Origin: Actinomycetota bacterium
GTDB lineage: Bacteria > Actinomycetota > Acidimicrobiia > Acidimicrobiales > Microtrichaceae
Length of the DNA stretch: 35,657 nucleotides
NCBI GenBank assembly: GCA_947473395.1
Contig: CANJEC010000004.1
Location: forward strand, 1 to 35,657
Direction: 5' to 3'
A program made the translations under genes and the position numbers. Numbering within the stretch: the first letter of the stretch is position 1; each line of letters begins with the position of its first letter. Under the pieces are notes generated by a model that had not been told where the DNA came from, made no database searches, and saw nothing but the letters and a program-made list of their open reading frames with translations. Of the stretch, positions 6,227 through 12,727 are shown in pieces.

Positions 6227-7567
6227 ATGAAAAAAACCTCGGTACAAGTCAGCGCAGCACTGCTGCTCGGGTTCGCCCTAATCGGCGGAGCTTGCGGAGG
6301 ACGCGATGATTCCTCCTCGAGTGCGTCAACTGAGACCACCGCTAGCGACTCAACAGAAGCTGCGTTTATTGACCCGGCTGCGGATTGCACCGATTACAAG
6401 GGCACTCAAGGAGTTGCGGGCGACACCATCAAGATTGGTACGGTCCGACCCGAGTCTGGCTCCTATGCCATTTATGACAATGTCACCAAGGGTCTCGAGG
6501 CTTACTTCAAGTCGGCGAACGCCTCTGGTGGGCTTCCTGCAGCAGACGGTAAGAAGTATCAGGTTGAACTCATCAAAAAGAATGACGAGTACGACCCAGC
6601 TAAGACTCCGGCCTTGGTCAAACAACTTGTAGAAGAAGATGGCGTCTTTGCCCTAGTCGGCAATATCGGCACCGAGACCAACAAGTCCGTGCGTGATTAC
6701 CTCAATGAGAACTGTGTTCCCAACATTGGGCTCGCTACGGGTTCTACCCAGTGGGGAGACGCGAATGCGTACCCGTGGTACATCTCGGGTCTGCCCTCTT
6801 ATGCAACAGAGGCGAACGCCTGGATTAGCTATCTAGAAGAGGTCAACCCAACAGCCAAGATTGCGTTGCTGTATCAGGATGACGATTTCGGTCAGAGCTA
6901 TAAGGCCGCCATCGAGAAAGCCATTGAAGGCACCAAGATCACCTTGGTTGGTGAAGAGGGTTTCAACCCGCTTGCCGGTAGCACCACAGAGGCATCGGTC
7001 ACGAAGCTGTCGCAGTCGGGCGCAGATACCTTCATCGTGGGCGTCGGCGGAACTGCTTGCCCGTTGACCTTGTCCTTTGTGCCCGCGACTTGGACTCCCA
7101 TGACCATAATTTCGGTTACGTGTGCATCGAAGACGGCTCTGGCCCTAGCCGGAGGCAAGGATCAGGGTGTCTACATGGCTCAGCCCACGCTCGACCCTGC
7201 TGACCCTGCTGATCAGACCAACCCGAAGGTTGTGGAATTCGCAACTCAGGGTGCGGCCGCTGGCCTAGATGAGGCACAGATCCAGGGTGGCATTGCGTCG
7301 GTTGGTTGGGGCTTTGGATCCATGTTTGCCCTGGGACTCAAGAACGCAACCACTGTTGATCGGGCTGCGGTCATGAATGCCTTGTACTCGCTTCAGGACA
7401 CCACCTTTGGTCTCATCCGTGATGAGGTAACCGTGAACACTGATGGCGCCAAAGACCCTTGGGCCATCGAAGGATTCAGAATCGTTCAGCGTGAAAACGG
7501 TGCTTGGGTTGAGATGGCGCCTGTGACCAACGAAGAGGGTAAGTCGAATAGCTTCGCCGGTCAGTAA
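6227..7567 (+). CDS. livJ: Branched-chain amino acid/amide-binding lipoprotein LivJ
   Basis: 446 residues. Extracytoplasmic solute-binding protein that delivers ligand to LivHMGF. The signal peptide is basic then hydrophobic (MKKTSVQVSAALLLGFAL) and ends in the lipobox IGGAC with Cys23, so it should be a lipid-anchored protein. A Ser/Asp/Thr-rich linker follows. The type 1 periplasmic-binding fold begins at IKIGTVRPESGSYAIYDNVT; ALVGNIGTETNKSVRDYLNE and IALLYQDDDFGQSYKAA are characteristic. ATG 6227 is preceded by TTAGGAGTAGAG. It is the last gene of the liv operon and is followed by a strong hairpin. Confidence 0.92.
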   Translation: MKKTSVQVSAALLLGFALIGGACGGRDDSSSSASTETTASDSTEAAFIDPAADCTDYKGTQGVAGDTIKIGTVRPESGSYAIYDNVTKGLEAYFKSANASGGLPAADGKKYQVELIKKNDEYDPAKTPALVKQLVEEDGVFALVGNIGTETNKSVRDYLNENCVPNIGLATGSTQWGDANAYPWYISGLPSYATEANAWISYLEEVNPTAKIALLYQDDDFGQSYKAAIEKAIEGTKITLVGEEGFNPLAGSTTEASVTKLSQSGADTFIVGVGGTACPLTLSFVPATWTPMTIISVTCASKTALALAGGKDQGVYMAQPTLDPADPADQTNPKVVEFATQGAAAGLDEAQIQGGIASVGWGFGSMFALGLKNATTVDRAAVMNALYSLQDTTFGLIRDEVTVNTDGAKDPWAIEGFRIVQRENGAWVEMAPVTNEEGKSNSFAGQ

Positions 7568-7600
7568 TCCGGCGTTCGTGTAGCTAACTGATTCGTAGCT

Positions 7601-8230
7601 TTAGAGCTGCTCGCCGAGTTCGATGGCGAGCAGCTCTTCTGCTGCTTGGCGCACCTGCAAGTCTCGGTCTTGGGTCAGTTTTCTGAGCATGGCCGTCACC
7701 TGTGGGCCCTCGAAAGCAGCGAGTGCAAGGACTGCTCGCCTACGCACCGTGGCCCGATCAGAACATCCCGAAAGGACGGCGGGCAAACCGTCTGGGTCGC
7801 CAATTGACCCGAGGGCAGCAACGGCAGCTTCGCGACACAGCGCATCTTCATGAGTGACTGCTAGGTGGCAAAGCATCTGAACAGTCTCAAGGTCCGCGTC
7901 GGTTCGTTCACCGCAGGCAAAGGCGGCGACCTCTACTACGGAGTCATCTGAATCACTCAGGAGCTGGCGGAGTTCTCTTTGGGCAGAGTCAGAGTAAGCA
8001 GCAATGACAGCGGCCCGCCTACGAGTTACTGCTGCAGAATCGGTCAGGCCAGCAATGAGTTCTTCGCTGCTCAGCGTGCCCATCCGCTGCTTCGCAGCGA
8101 GAGCACTGGCGCGAACCTCTGCATCGGTGTCTGTTAATCCTGCTTGGGCCACCGAGAGTTGTCCGAGGTGGCCTGCGCTCACGACGTTGCGACGGCGAGA
8201 TGCAGGGTCGTCATGTGAGTTCGGTGACAT
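7601..8230 (-). CDS. HEAT-repeat protein
   Basis: 209 residues, soluble, no signal peptide. From about residue 27 the protein is built of helical repeats of roughly 30 residues: AQAGLTDTDAEVRASALAA, IAGLTDSAAVTRRRAAVIAA, LRQLLSDSDDSVVEVAAFA, LCREAAVAALGSIGDPDGLP, RATVRRRAVLALAAF and LTQDRDLQVRQAAEELLAI. The pattern of DxxxxVRxxAxxAL matches HEAT/PBS-lyase-type repeats, which act as protein-binding scaffolds. The partner is unknown. ATG 8230 has GAGGA about eleven bases upstream. It is convergent with livJ and divergent from the Pro/Ala-rich gene. Confidence 0.75.
   Translation of the reverse strand: MSPNSHDDPASRRRNVVSAGHLGQLSVAQAGLTDTDAEVRASALAAKQRMGTLSSEELIAGLTDSAAVTRRRAAVIAAYSDSAQRELRQLLSDSDDSVVEVAAFACGERTDADLETVQMLCHLAVTHEDALCREAAVAALGSIGDPDGLPAVLSGCSDRATVRRRAVLALAAFEGPQVTAMLRKLTQDRDLQVRQAAEELLAIELGEQL
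7604..7636. terminator. Perfect 12-bp hairpin between livJ and the convergent HEAT gene
   Basis: gagctgctcgcc (7604-7615) and ggcgagcagctc (7625-7636) pair perfectly around a nine-base loop. It lies 36 bases after the livJ stop and would end liv transcription, though no T-run follows (only ttct). The whole element is inside the last codons of the convergent HEAT-repeat gene, so sequence encoding ELGEQL also forms the hairpin. Confidence 0.6.
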
Positions 8231-8298
8231 GTGCTTGCCGTTCCTCGGCTTTCCCTAACCGACTCAGCGCGGAACGCGGTTGAGTAATTTTGGTGCTT

Positions 8299-8325
8299 GG
8301 GCGCCGCAAACAACCTCCGGCGCCC
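8299..8325. promoter_or_regulatory. 8-bp inverted repeat overlapping a promoter, possible operator
   Basis: gggcgccg (8299-8306) and cggcgccc (8318-8325) are exact inverted copies separated by eleven bases, one base before the -10 candidate TACACT (8327-8332). An arm spacing of about two helical turns between centres and the position over the -35 region suggest a repressor-type operator. It could also form a hairpin in a message started further upstream. Confidence 0.4.
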
Positions 8326-8326
8326 C

Positions 8327-8332
8327 TACACT
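8327..8332 (+). promoter_or_regulatory. Candidate -10 box (TACACT) for the Pro/Ala-rich gene
   Basis: TACACT fits TANNNT and would start transcription near 8339, giving a leader of about 26 bases with a Shine-Dalgarno (AAGAGGAG) before GTG 8365. The -35 region is not recognisable and is covered by the inverted repeat at 8299-8325. Confidence 0.4.
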
Positions 8333-8364
8333 GTAAGTCGCATACCTATCAAGAGGAGCGGTTC

Positions 8365-8892
8365 GTGTCGCAGCACATGGTTATCTTTCAAAATCCAGAC
8401 GGCGATCCTGGCTACAACCAGTTCGAGTCGATCGATGAGGCCGTGAGCTTCGTTGAGAAGATCCGAAATGACCAAGGAGTGGACAGTGTCCGCATCTTTG
8501 AGCTGAACGAGGTCAAGTTTGAACTCAAGCCGTACTACAAGGTCAAGCTGCAGGCTTTGACCACTGGGTCTGCCCCAGCGGCTGCACCAGCACCAGCACC
8601 AGCACCAGTTGCTGCACCGGCACCAGCACCGGCACCAGCGCCAGCTGCTGCTCCTGCGCCTGCGCCTGCGCCAGCTGCTGCTCCGGCACCCGCGCCAACT
8701 CCGGACCCGGCCTTTAGTCCGTTCGCTTCGCCAACGGCTCCTGCACCTGCTCCGGCACCTGCACCTGCTCCTGCTCCGGCACCTGCTCCGGCACCTGCTC
8801 CGGCGTCAGCTCCTGCTGCAGCACCAGTTCCACCAGCGGATCAGCCGGCCGAAGAGAGCCAGCCCACCCGCCGCGGATTGTTCGGCCGCTGA
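8365..8892 (+). CDS. Small conserved-looking domain with a long Pro/Ala-rich tail
   Basis: 175 residues. The first 65 residues form a compact domain (MSQHMVIFQNPDG, YNQFESIDEAVSFVEKIRN, then GVDSVRIFELNEVKFELKPY) with an alternating strand/helix look. Residues about 70-160 are almost entirely Ala-Pro repeats (PAPAPAPAAAP). The tail ends in a basic RRGLFGR. I do not recognise the domain. PAPA tails often act as extended spacers, and a short C-terminal basic/aromatic motif could be a docking peptide. GTG 8365 is chosen because AAGAGGAG lies at proper distance; the upstream extension has no such signal. Confidence 0.65.
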   Translation: MSQHMVIFQNPDGDPGYNQFESIDEAVSFVEKIRNDQGVDSVRIFELNEVKFELKPYYKVKLQALTTGSAPAAAPAPAPAPVAAPAPAPAPAPAAAPAPAPAPAAAPAPAPTPDPAFSPFASPTAPAPAPAPAPAPAPAPAPAPAPASAPAAAPVPPADQPAEESQPTRRGLFGR

Positions 8893-8950
8893 GCAGTTGA
8901 TCAACCGAGTTGCCTAGCTACTCGTAACGAGATCAAGTCTTATGTTCGCA

Positions 8951-8973
8951 GTGCCCGGGTTTTGCCCGGGCAC
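8951..8973. terminator. GC-rich hairpin between convergent genes
   Basis: gtgcccggg (8951-8959) and cccgggcac (8965-8973) form a perfect nine-base stem with loop ttttg. It lies in the 123-base gap between the convergent Pro/Ala-rich and two-helix membrane protein genes. No T-run follows on the plus strand, so it may be a hairpin-only bidirectional terminator. Confidence 0.6.
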
Positions 8974-9015
8974 TTGCGCGTCCGGGCTGAGTGCCTGCGT
9001 CAGTCTGGGGAGCGC

Positions 9016-9375
9016 CTAGGTGACTAGGAAAACAACTCCAACAAGCACCACGCTCAGGACTACGCCAATGATTGCCGCGATACCAATCACGGTCAGCGCT
9101 AGGAGCATGGTTGATCTTGCGCGAACGGCCGGGGTGATGGTTACATCTCGTGCCCTCCGACCCCGGATAGGTACCCCTTCGGAATCAGACGTGTCACTGT
9201 CATCTTGCAAGACCGAACCGAACCTGCTGGGGATTGCCTCAGTAAATTCATCTGACGCAACTCCGACGGCCAATCCCGTGGCAGGCTGAGGGACCGGCCG
9301 ACGTCCAAACAGGGCGTATCCAAAGCCAAGAGCGCTCAGCACCACTATCAGGATTCCAACGAACAGCGTGAACAT
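9016..9375 (-). CDS. Small two-helix membrane protein
   Basis: 119 residues. Helix one lies at about 2-23 (LFVGILIVVLSALGFGYALF) and helix two at about 90-117 (LLALTVIGIAAIIGVVLSVV). They are joined by a hydrophilic, acidic loop of some 65 residues that includes RRPVPQP and PIRGRRARDVTI. Both ends probably face the same side. I do not recognise the family. ATG 9375 shares the CATG palindrome with the ATG of the divergent protease gene, so the two genes start back to back. It may work with that protease, but this is only positional. Confidence 0.55.
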   Translation of the reverse strand: MFTLFVGILIVVLSALGFGYALFGRRPVPQPATGLAVGVASDEFTEAIPSRFGSVLQDDSDTSDSEGVPIRGRRARDVTITPAVRARSTMLLALTVIGIAAIIGVVLSVVLVGVVFLVT

Positions 9376-10567
9376 GACAGACCAGACACTACCAACCGAG
9401 CAAGGGTCCTCGACAGTTAGTTCGAGCGCTGATTCCGCGGCTGGCTTTGGCAGTGCATCTACTCCGGCAAGTCTCGAAGTGGATGTCGAGAACGATTCCA
9501 GCTCACAACTTGAAAAAGGCAGTCAACCCAAAACTCGCTGGGTCGCCTTGGGCCTTTTGGGAATATTCGGCGCAGCGCTCATTGCTGCGATCTTCTTGAT
9601 TCGTCTTCCGTTCTATCTGGTGCAACCAGGCTCAGTTCGACCCGCAGAACAGCGTATTGACATCTCGGGGGCCAAGAGCTTCGAGAATAAGGGTGACATT
9701 TTGTTCACCACAGTCTTTGTCGATCAGGCAACGCCTGCGCTGATGCTGCGGGGCTGGCTTGATGATGCAGTCGAGATCCGCACGCGTGACGAGATGTACC
9801 CGGACGGTGATCGCAAGGCCAGTCAGGAACAGAACCAAGTGCGGATGGACCTGTCGAAGCTAACTGCGACCCGCGTGGCCTTGCAGTACCTCGGGATCGA
9901 GGCAACCTACGACGCGGATGGCACTCGCGTGCTTGCCGTTCAGTCGGAAGCGCCATCAGCGGGTGTGTTGTTGCCCGGCGATGTCATCATTGCAGTGGAT
10001 GGCGCAGAAATTGCACTGCCCTCTGATATCGCTCCTGAGTTGGCAGATCATGCTCCTGGGGACCAAGTGCAGGTAGTGGTCCGCAGACCGGCGCCGGACG
10101 GCCAGCAAGTTCGCCAGGAACTCGACGTGACCTTGGGCGCTGCCGGCGATGAGGCTGGGCGCCCGATCTTGGGCATCGAGGCGGAACCGGATGCTCCTTC
10201 CATTGATTCGGCCGTGAACGTCACCGTTGACTCTGGCACGGTGTCTGGACCATCGGCGGGACTCGCTTGGACCTTGGCGATTCTGGATCGCCTGACTCCT
10301 GGATCCCTGACTAGGGGTCGAACCGTCGCTGTGACTGGAGAGATCCTCGATGATGGAACTGTCGGACCGATCGGGGGAATTCTTCAGAAGGTCTCCGCTG
10401 TGAAACGTGCCGGCGTGAAGATGTTTATTTATCCTGCAGCTACCCCGCCTGAGGAGCAAAAGGAAATGCGAGCCTTGGCTGGAAAGCAACTTGAGCTCCG
10501 CCCAGTTGAGAATCTGGATCAGGCAGTTCAGGCGCTTTCACCCCAAGGGATTCAGTTGCCAGGGTGA
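9374..10567 (+). CDS. Membrane-anchored PDZ/Lon-like serine protease (YlbL family)
   Basis: 397 residues. A Ser/Thr-rich cytoplasmic N-terminus of about 55 residues is followed by one membrane helix (LGLLGIFGAALIAAIFLI) and RLPFYLVQPGSV. A PDZ domain (about 185-255: VLAVQSEAPSAGVLLPGDVI) and a C-terminal Lon-type S16 domain come next. The S16 catalytic dyad is visible as Ser294 in GPSAGLAW and Lys339 in ILQKVSAVKRAG. The enzyme should act outside the membrane. ATG 9374 and GTG 9368 are both possible; the ATG lies inside the palindrome shared with the divergent gene. In mycobacteria the same protease neighbours UPF0182, as it does here two genes later. Confidence 0.85.
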   Translation: MTDQTLPTEQGSSTVSSSADSAAGFGSASTPASLEVDVENDSSSQLEKGSQPKTRWVALGLLGIFGAALIAAIFLIRLPFYLVQPGSVRPAEQRIDISGAKSFENKGDILFTTVFVDQATPALMLRGWLDDAVEIRTRDEMYPDGDRKASQEQNQVRMDLSKLTATRVALQYLGIEATYDADGTRVLAVQSEAPSAGVLLPGDVIIAVDGAEIALPSDIAPELADHAPGDQVQVVVRRPAPDGQQVRQELDVTLGAAGDEAGRPILGIEAEPDAPSIDSAVNVTVDSGTVSGPSAGLAWTLAILDRLTPGSLTRGRTVAVTGEILDDGTVGPIGGILQKVSAVKRAGVKMFIYPAATPPEEQKEMRALAGKQLELRPVENLDQAVQALSPQGIQLPG

Positions 10568-10605
10568 GCTTTGTTAGGTTCCGCCACACGCGGCCCCCGG
10601 ACTTC

Positions 10606-10611
10606 TAGCAT
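10606..10611 (+). promoter_or_regulatory. Leaderless -10 box (TAGCAT) for the DivIVA/MuF-like gene
   Basis: TAGCAT is followed by seven bases and ATG 10619. This gives the large coiled-coil gene its own leaderless promoter in the 51-base gap after the PDZ/Lon protease and supports ATG 10619 over the upstream in-frame start at 10571. Confidence 0.5.
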
Positions 10612-10618
10612 TGCACCC

Positions 10619-12718
10619 ATGACTGACATGTTGCCCGACCCGCCCGAGATTGATCCAGCGGTCTTGGCAGGCACTCACTTCGAGAAAGTTCGAAAGGGCC
10701 TCGACCCCGTTTCGGTGCAAGCGACCCTCGGAAGGGCAGCAGATGCGCTGCGAATTTGGGAACTACGGGACCGTCAGCTTCGGCAGAAGGTGGCAGCGCT
10801 AGAAGAGCAAGTCGTTGAGTCCCAGAACCTTGACGAGTCGCGAATGGTCTCGGTACTCGGTGAGGAGACTGCCAAAATCGTTACCGCTGCAAAAGAGGCC
10901 GCAACGGCAATTCGAACCAAGGCAGAAGAACAGGCTGAACGACTTCTACGAGAGACCGAAGCCTCCTCGACAGCTGCAGCAGAACTACTGATTAGCGAGT
11001 CAACGGAACAACGCAATGAGGCCAACCGCCTTCGGTTGGAAGCCACAGTTGAAGCTGAACGTATGAGCGCCGAATCAACAGCGGCTGCAGACGCGTTGAG
11101 TGCTGCCGCGTTGCAGCGACATGACGAATTAATTGAACAGGCTGAGTCGCTCCTTGAGCTGAGGACCAACGAGGCGGAGCTAGCCGCCGATGCCATTCGG
11201 GTTGCTTCTCTCGCTGAGGTTGCTGCAGCGAACTCCGAAGCGAATGATATTCGCGTGGATGCAGAGCAGGCTGCTGCTGCGAGCAAGGAACAGGCTCGCG
11301 AGGAGGGCCGCGCCATGGTTGCCGAAGCCAAGGCAATCAAGGAGCGCATGTTTGAAGACCTTGCTGCTAGGCGCACCACCGCCCGCCGCCAGATCGAGGC
11401 TTCTCGAGGTGGTCGTGATCGGATTGTGGAGTTGCTTCGTGCCGCAGTTACGGATGTCGCAAGCACGATCGAAGGCCTCGAGGACTCCGAGGCTGAGGTA
11501 CAAGCAGCGGGACTCGACGCAGCGAATCAGATCGAGGACGATATCGATGATGTCCTCGCAGAGTTGCTGCCGAACTCGGGAGAACCGAGCCCGGTAGAAC
11601 CGTCAGAGTCGAACTCGGAGCCGGCTCTCAGTCTGGTTGAGTCTCTTCCGGAGGTTGAGGCTGTTGAGGTCGTTGAGACCGTTGAGGCTGTTGAGGTCGT
11701 TGAGGCTGTTGAGGTCGTTGAGACTGTTGAGGCGCTCGTGCTTGTCGAGACGGTTGAAACCGTTGAGAGAGTTGAAACACTCGAGGTTGTCGAGACGCTT
11801 GAGATTGTGGATTCCCTCGAGGAAGTTGAGATTGTCGAGAGGCTGGAGATAGTCGAGACAGTTGAGATTCTCGAGACACTCGAGCTAGTTGAGGACCCTC
11901 CGGGCGAGGACGCACCGCTCGCAGATGAAGCACCCCTCGCAGATGAAGCTGCCGAAAGCGGAGCCACCGTGCATGACCTGTTTGCACGAATCCGCTCGCA
12001 AGGCCTGATCGAGGATCAGCCAGAGGTTCCGCGTGATGCCTCTATGGACGAGCGAGACAGGTTGCTCCTGCCCGTCGAGAAACAGCTGTCAAAGGCCCTT
12101 CGCCGCCTTGCATCTGATGAACAAAATGATGCTCTGGATTACCTGCGGCGTATCAAGACCTCGCGTCCCGATTTTGCGAAGGTGCTGGATGCCCCAGAAC
12201 GTGTGCTGACGAAGTTCGCCGATGCTCTCATTGATGACTTCACTCAAGCTGTTGCCGCTGGATCAGAGTTCTGGGCGACGGTTTCGGGTGTCTCTGCTGA
12301 TTCCCTCTTTAGCGAGGATGATCAAATCGAGGAGTGCCTGCGATCCAACCTGGAGCAGTTCTTAGAGACTCATCGGGCTCATCTGGAGCGCAACTTCAGA
12401 GATGGTGACGAGGAGGGCCTTGAGAACAGCGAGCGAGCTGAACGCATTCGAGCTACGTATCGCGATTGGCGGTCTGGTTCGCTGAACGAGCTTGCTGGAG
12501 ATCTTGCAACTGCTGGTTTTGCCCAAGGCGAGCGATTGGCTGCGGGGCCAGGAACTCAGTGGTGTTGGGCAGTGGACCACGGTGGCTTGCCGTGTGCTGA
12601 CGGCGAGGACAACGCACTTGAGGGGGCGATTGCCTGTGGAGACCCGTTCCCGACTGGCGATATCACCCCGCCTGCACACCCCGGCTGCCGATGCATCCTT
12701 CTACCGGCGCATCTGTAG
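10619..12718 (+). CDS. DivIVA-like coiled-coil protein with a V-E-x repeat and a phage MuF-like C-terminus
   Basis: 699 residues. Residues about 16-70 (FEKVRKGLDPVSVQATLGRA, then ADALRIWELRDRQLRQKV) resemble the membrane-curvature-binding N-terminus of DivIVA/Wag31. A long Ala/Glu/Arg coiled coil follows to about 330. Residues 346-425 are a three-residue repeat (VEVVETVEAVEVVE and so on). A helical region (about 450-640) leads to a Cys/His end: WCWAVDHGGLPC (648-659), DPFPTGD, and PPAHPGCRC (684-692; His687, Cys690, Cys692). This ending looks like phage Mu gpF-type minor head proteins. No capsid, portal or terminase genes are near, so a domesticated domain is more likely than a prophage. A scaffold role at the envelope or pole is inferred. 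Confidence 0.6.
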   Translation: MTDMLPDPPEIDPAVLAGTHFEKVRKGLDPVSVQATLGRAADALRIWELRDRQLRQKVAALEEQVVESQNLDESRMVSVLGEETAKIVTAAKEAATAIRTKAEEQAERLLRETEASSTAAAELLISESTEQRNEANRLRLEATVEAERMSAESTAAADALSAAALQRHDELIEQAESLLELRTNEAELAADAIRVASLAEVAAANSEANDIRVDAEQAAAASKEQAREEGRAMVAEAKAIKERMFEDLAARRTTARRQIEASRGGRDRIVELLRAAVTDVASTIEGLEDSEAEVQAAGLDAANQIEDDIDDVLAELLPNSGEPSPVEPSESNSEPALSLVESLPEVEAVEVVETVEAVEVVEAVEVVETVEALVLVETVETVERVETLEVVETLEIVDSLEEVEIVERLEIVETVEILETLELVEDPPGEDAPLADEAPLADEAAESGATVHDLFARIRSQGLIEDQPEVPRDASMDERDRLLLPVEKQLSKALRRLASDEQNDALDYLRRIKTSRPDFAKVLDAPERVLTKFADALIDDFTQAVAAGSEFWATVSGVSADSLFSEDDQIEECLRSNLEQFLETHRAHLERNFRDGDEEGLENSERAERIRATYRDWRSGSLNELAGDLATAGFAQGERLAAGPGTQWCWAVDHGGLPCADGEDNALEGAIACGDPFPTGDITPPAHPGCRCILLPAHL
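11654..11893 (+). repeat. Nine-base coding repeat (gttgagNNN type) giving an 80-residue V-E-x tract
   Basis: About 26 consecutive copies of a degenerate nine-base unit such as gttgaggct, gttgaggtc and gttgagacc. The first copies are nearly identical; later ones drift to ctcgag and atcgag-like codons while still encoding a hydrophobic residue, Glu and a variable residue. The amino acid pattern is conserved better than the DNA, suggesting selection on the protein. Confidence 0.85.
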
Positions 12719-12721
12719 ATT
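12716..12721 (+). promoter_or_regulatory. Leaderless -10 box (TAGATT) for UPF0182, overlapping the previous stop codon
   Basis: TAGATT starts with the TAG stop of the DivIVA/MuF-like gene, is followed by six bases (GTAACG) and then GTG 12728. This geometry supports GTG 12728 as the start and leaderless transcription of the UPF0182 gene. Confidence 0.5.
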
Positions 12722-12727
12722 GTAACG

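Noticed and set aside
8609-8917. Leu/Arg/His-rich frame over the Pro/Ala tail
   Set aside because: Frame-shifted reading of the Ala-Pro repeat; no ribosome-binding site.
10774-11466. Long Ser/Ala-rich open frame antisense to the DivIVA/MuF-like gene
   Set aside because: It is the mirror of an Ala/Glu-rich coiled coil; biased composition keeps the opposite strand open. No start signal.
11527-11967. Ser/Thr-repeat open frame (minus strand)
   Set aside because: Reverse complement of the V-E-x repeat; composition artefact.
12555-12718. Prophage remnant
   Set aside because: Only the MuF-like end resembles phage; no portal, terminase, capsid, integrase or tail gene occurs and flanking genes are core genes.
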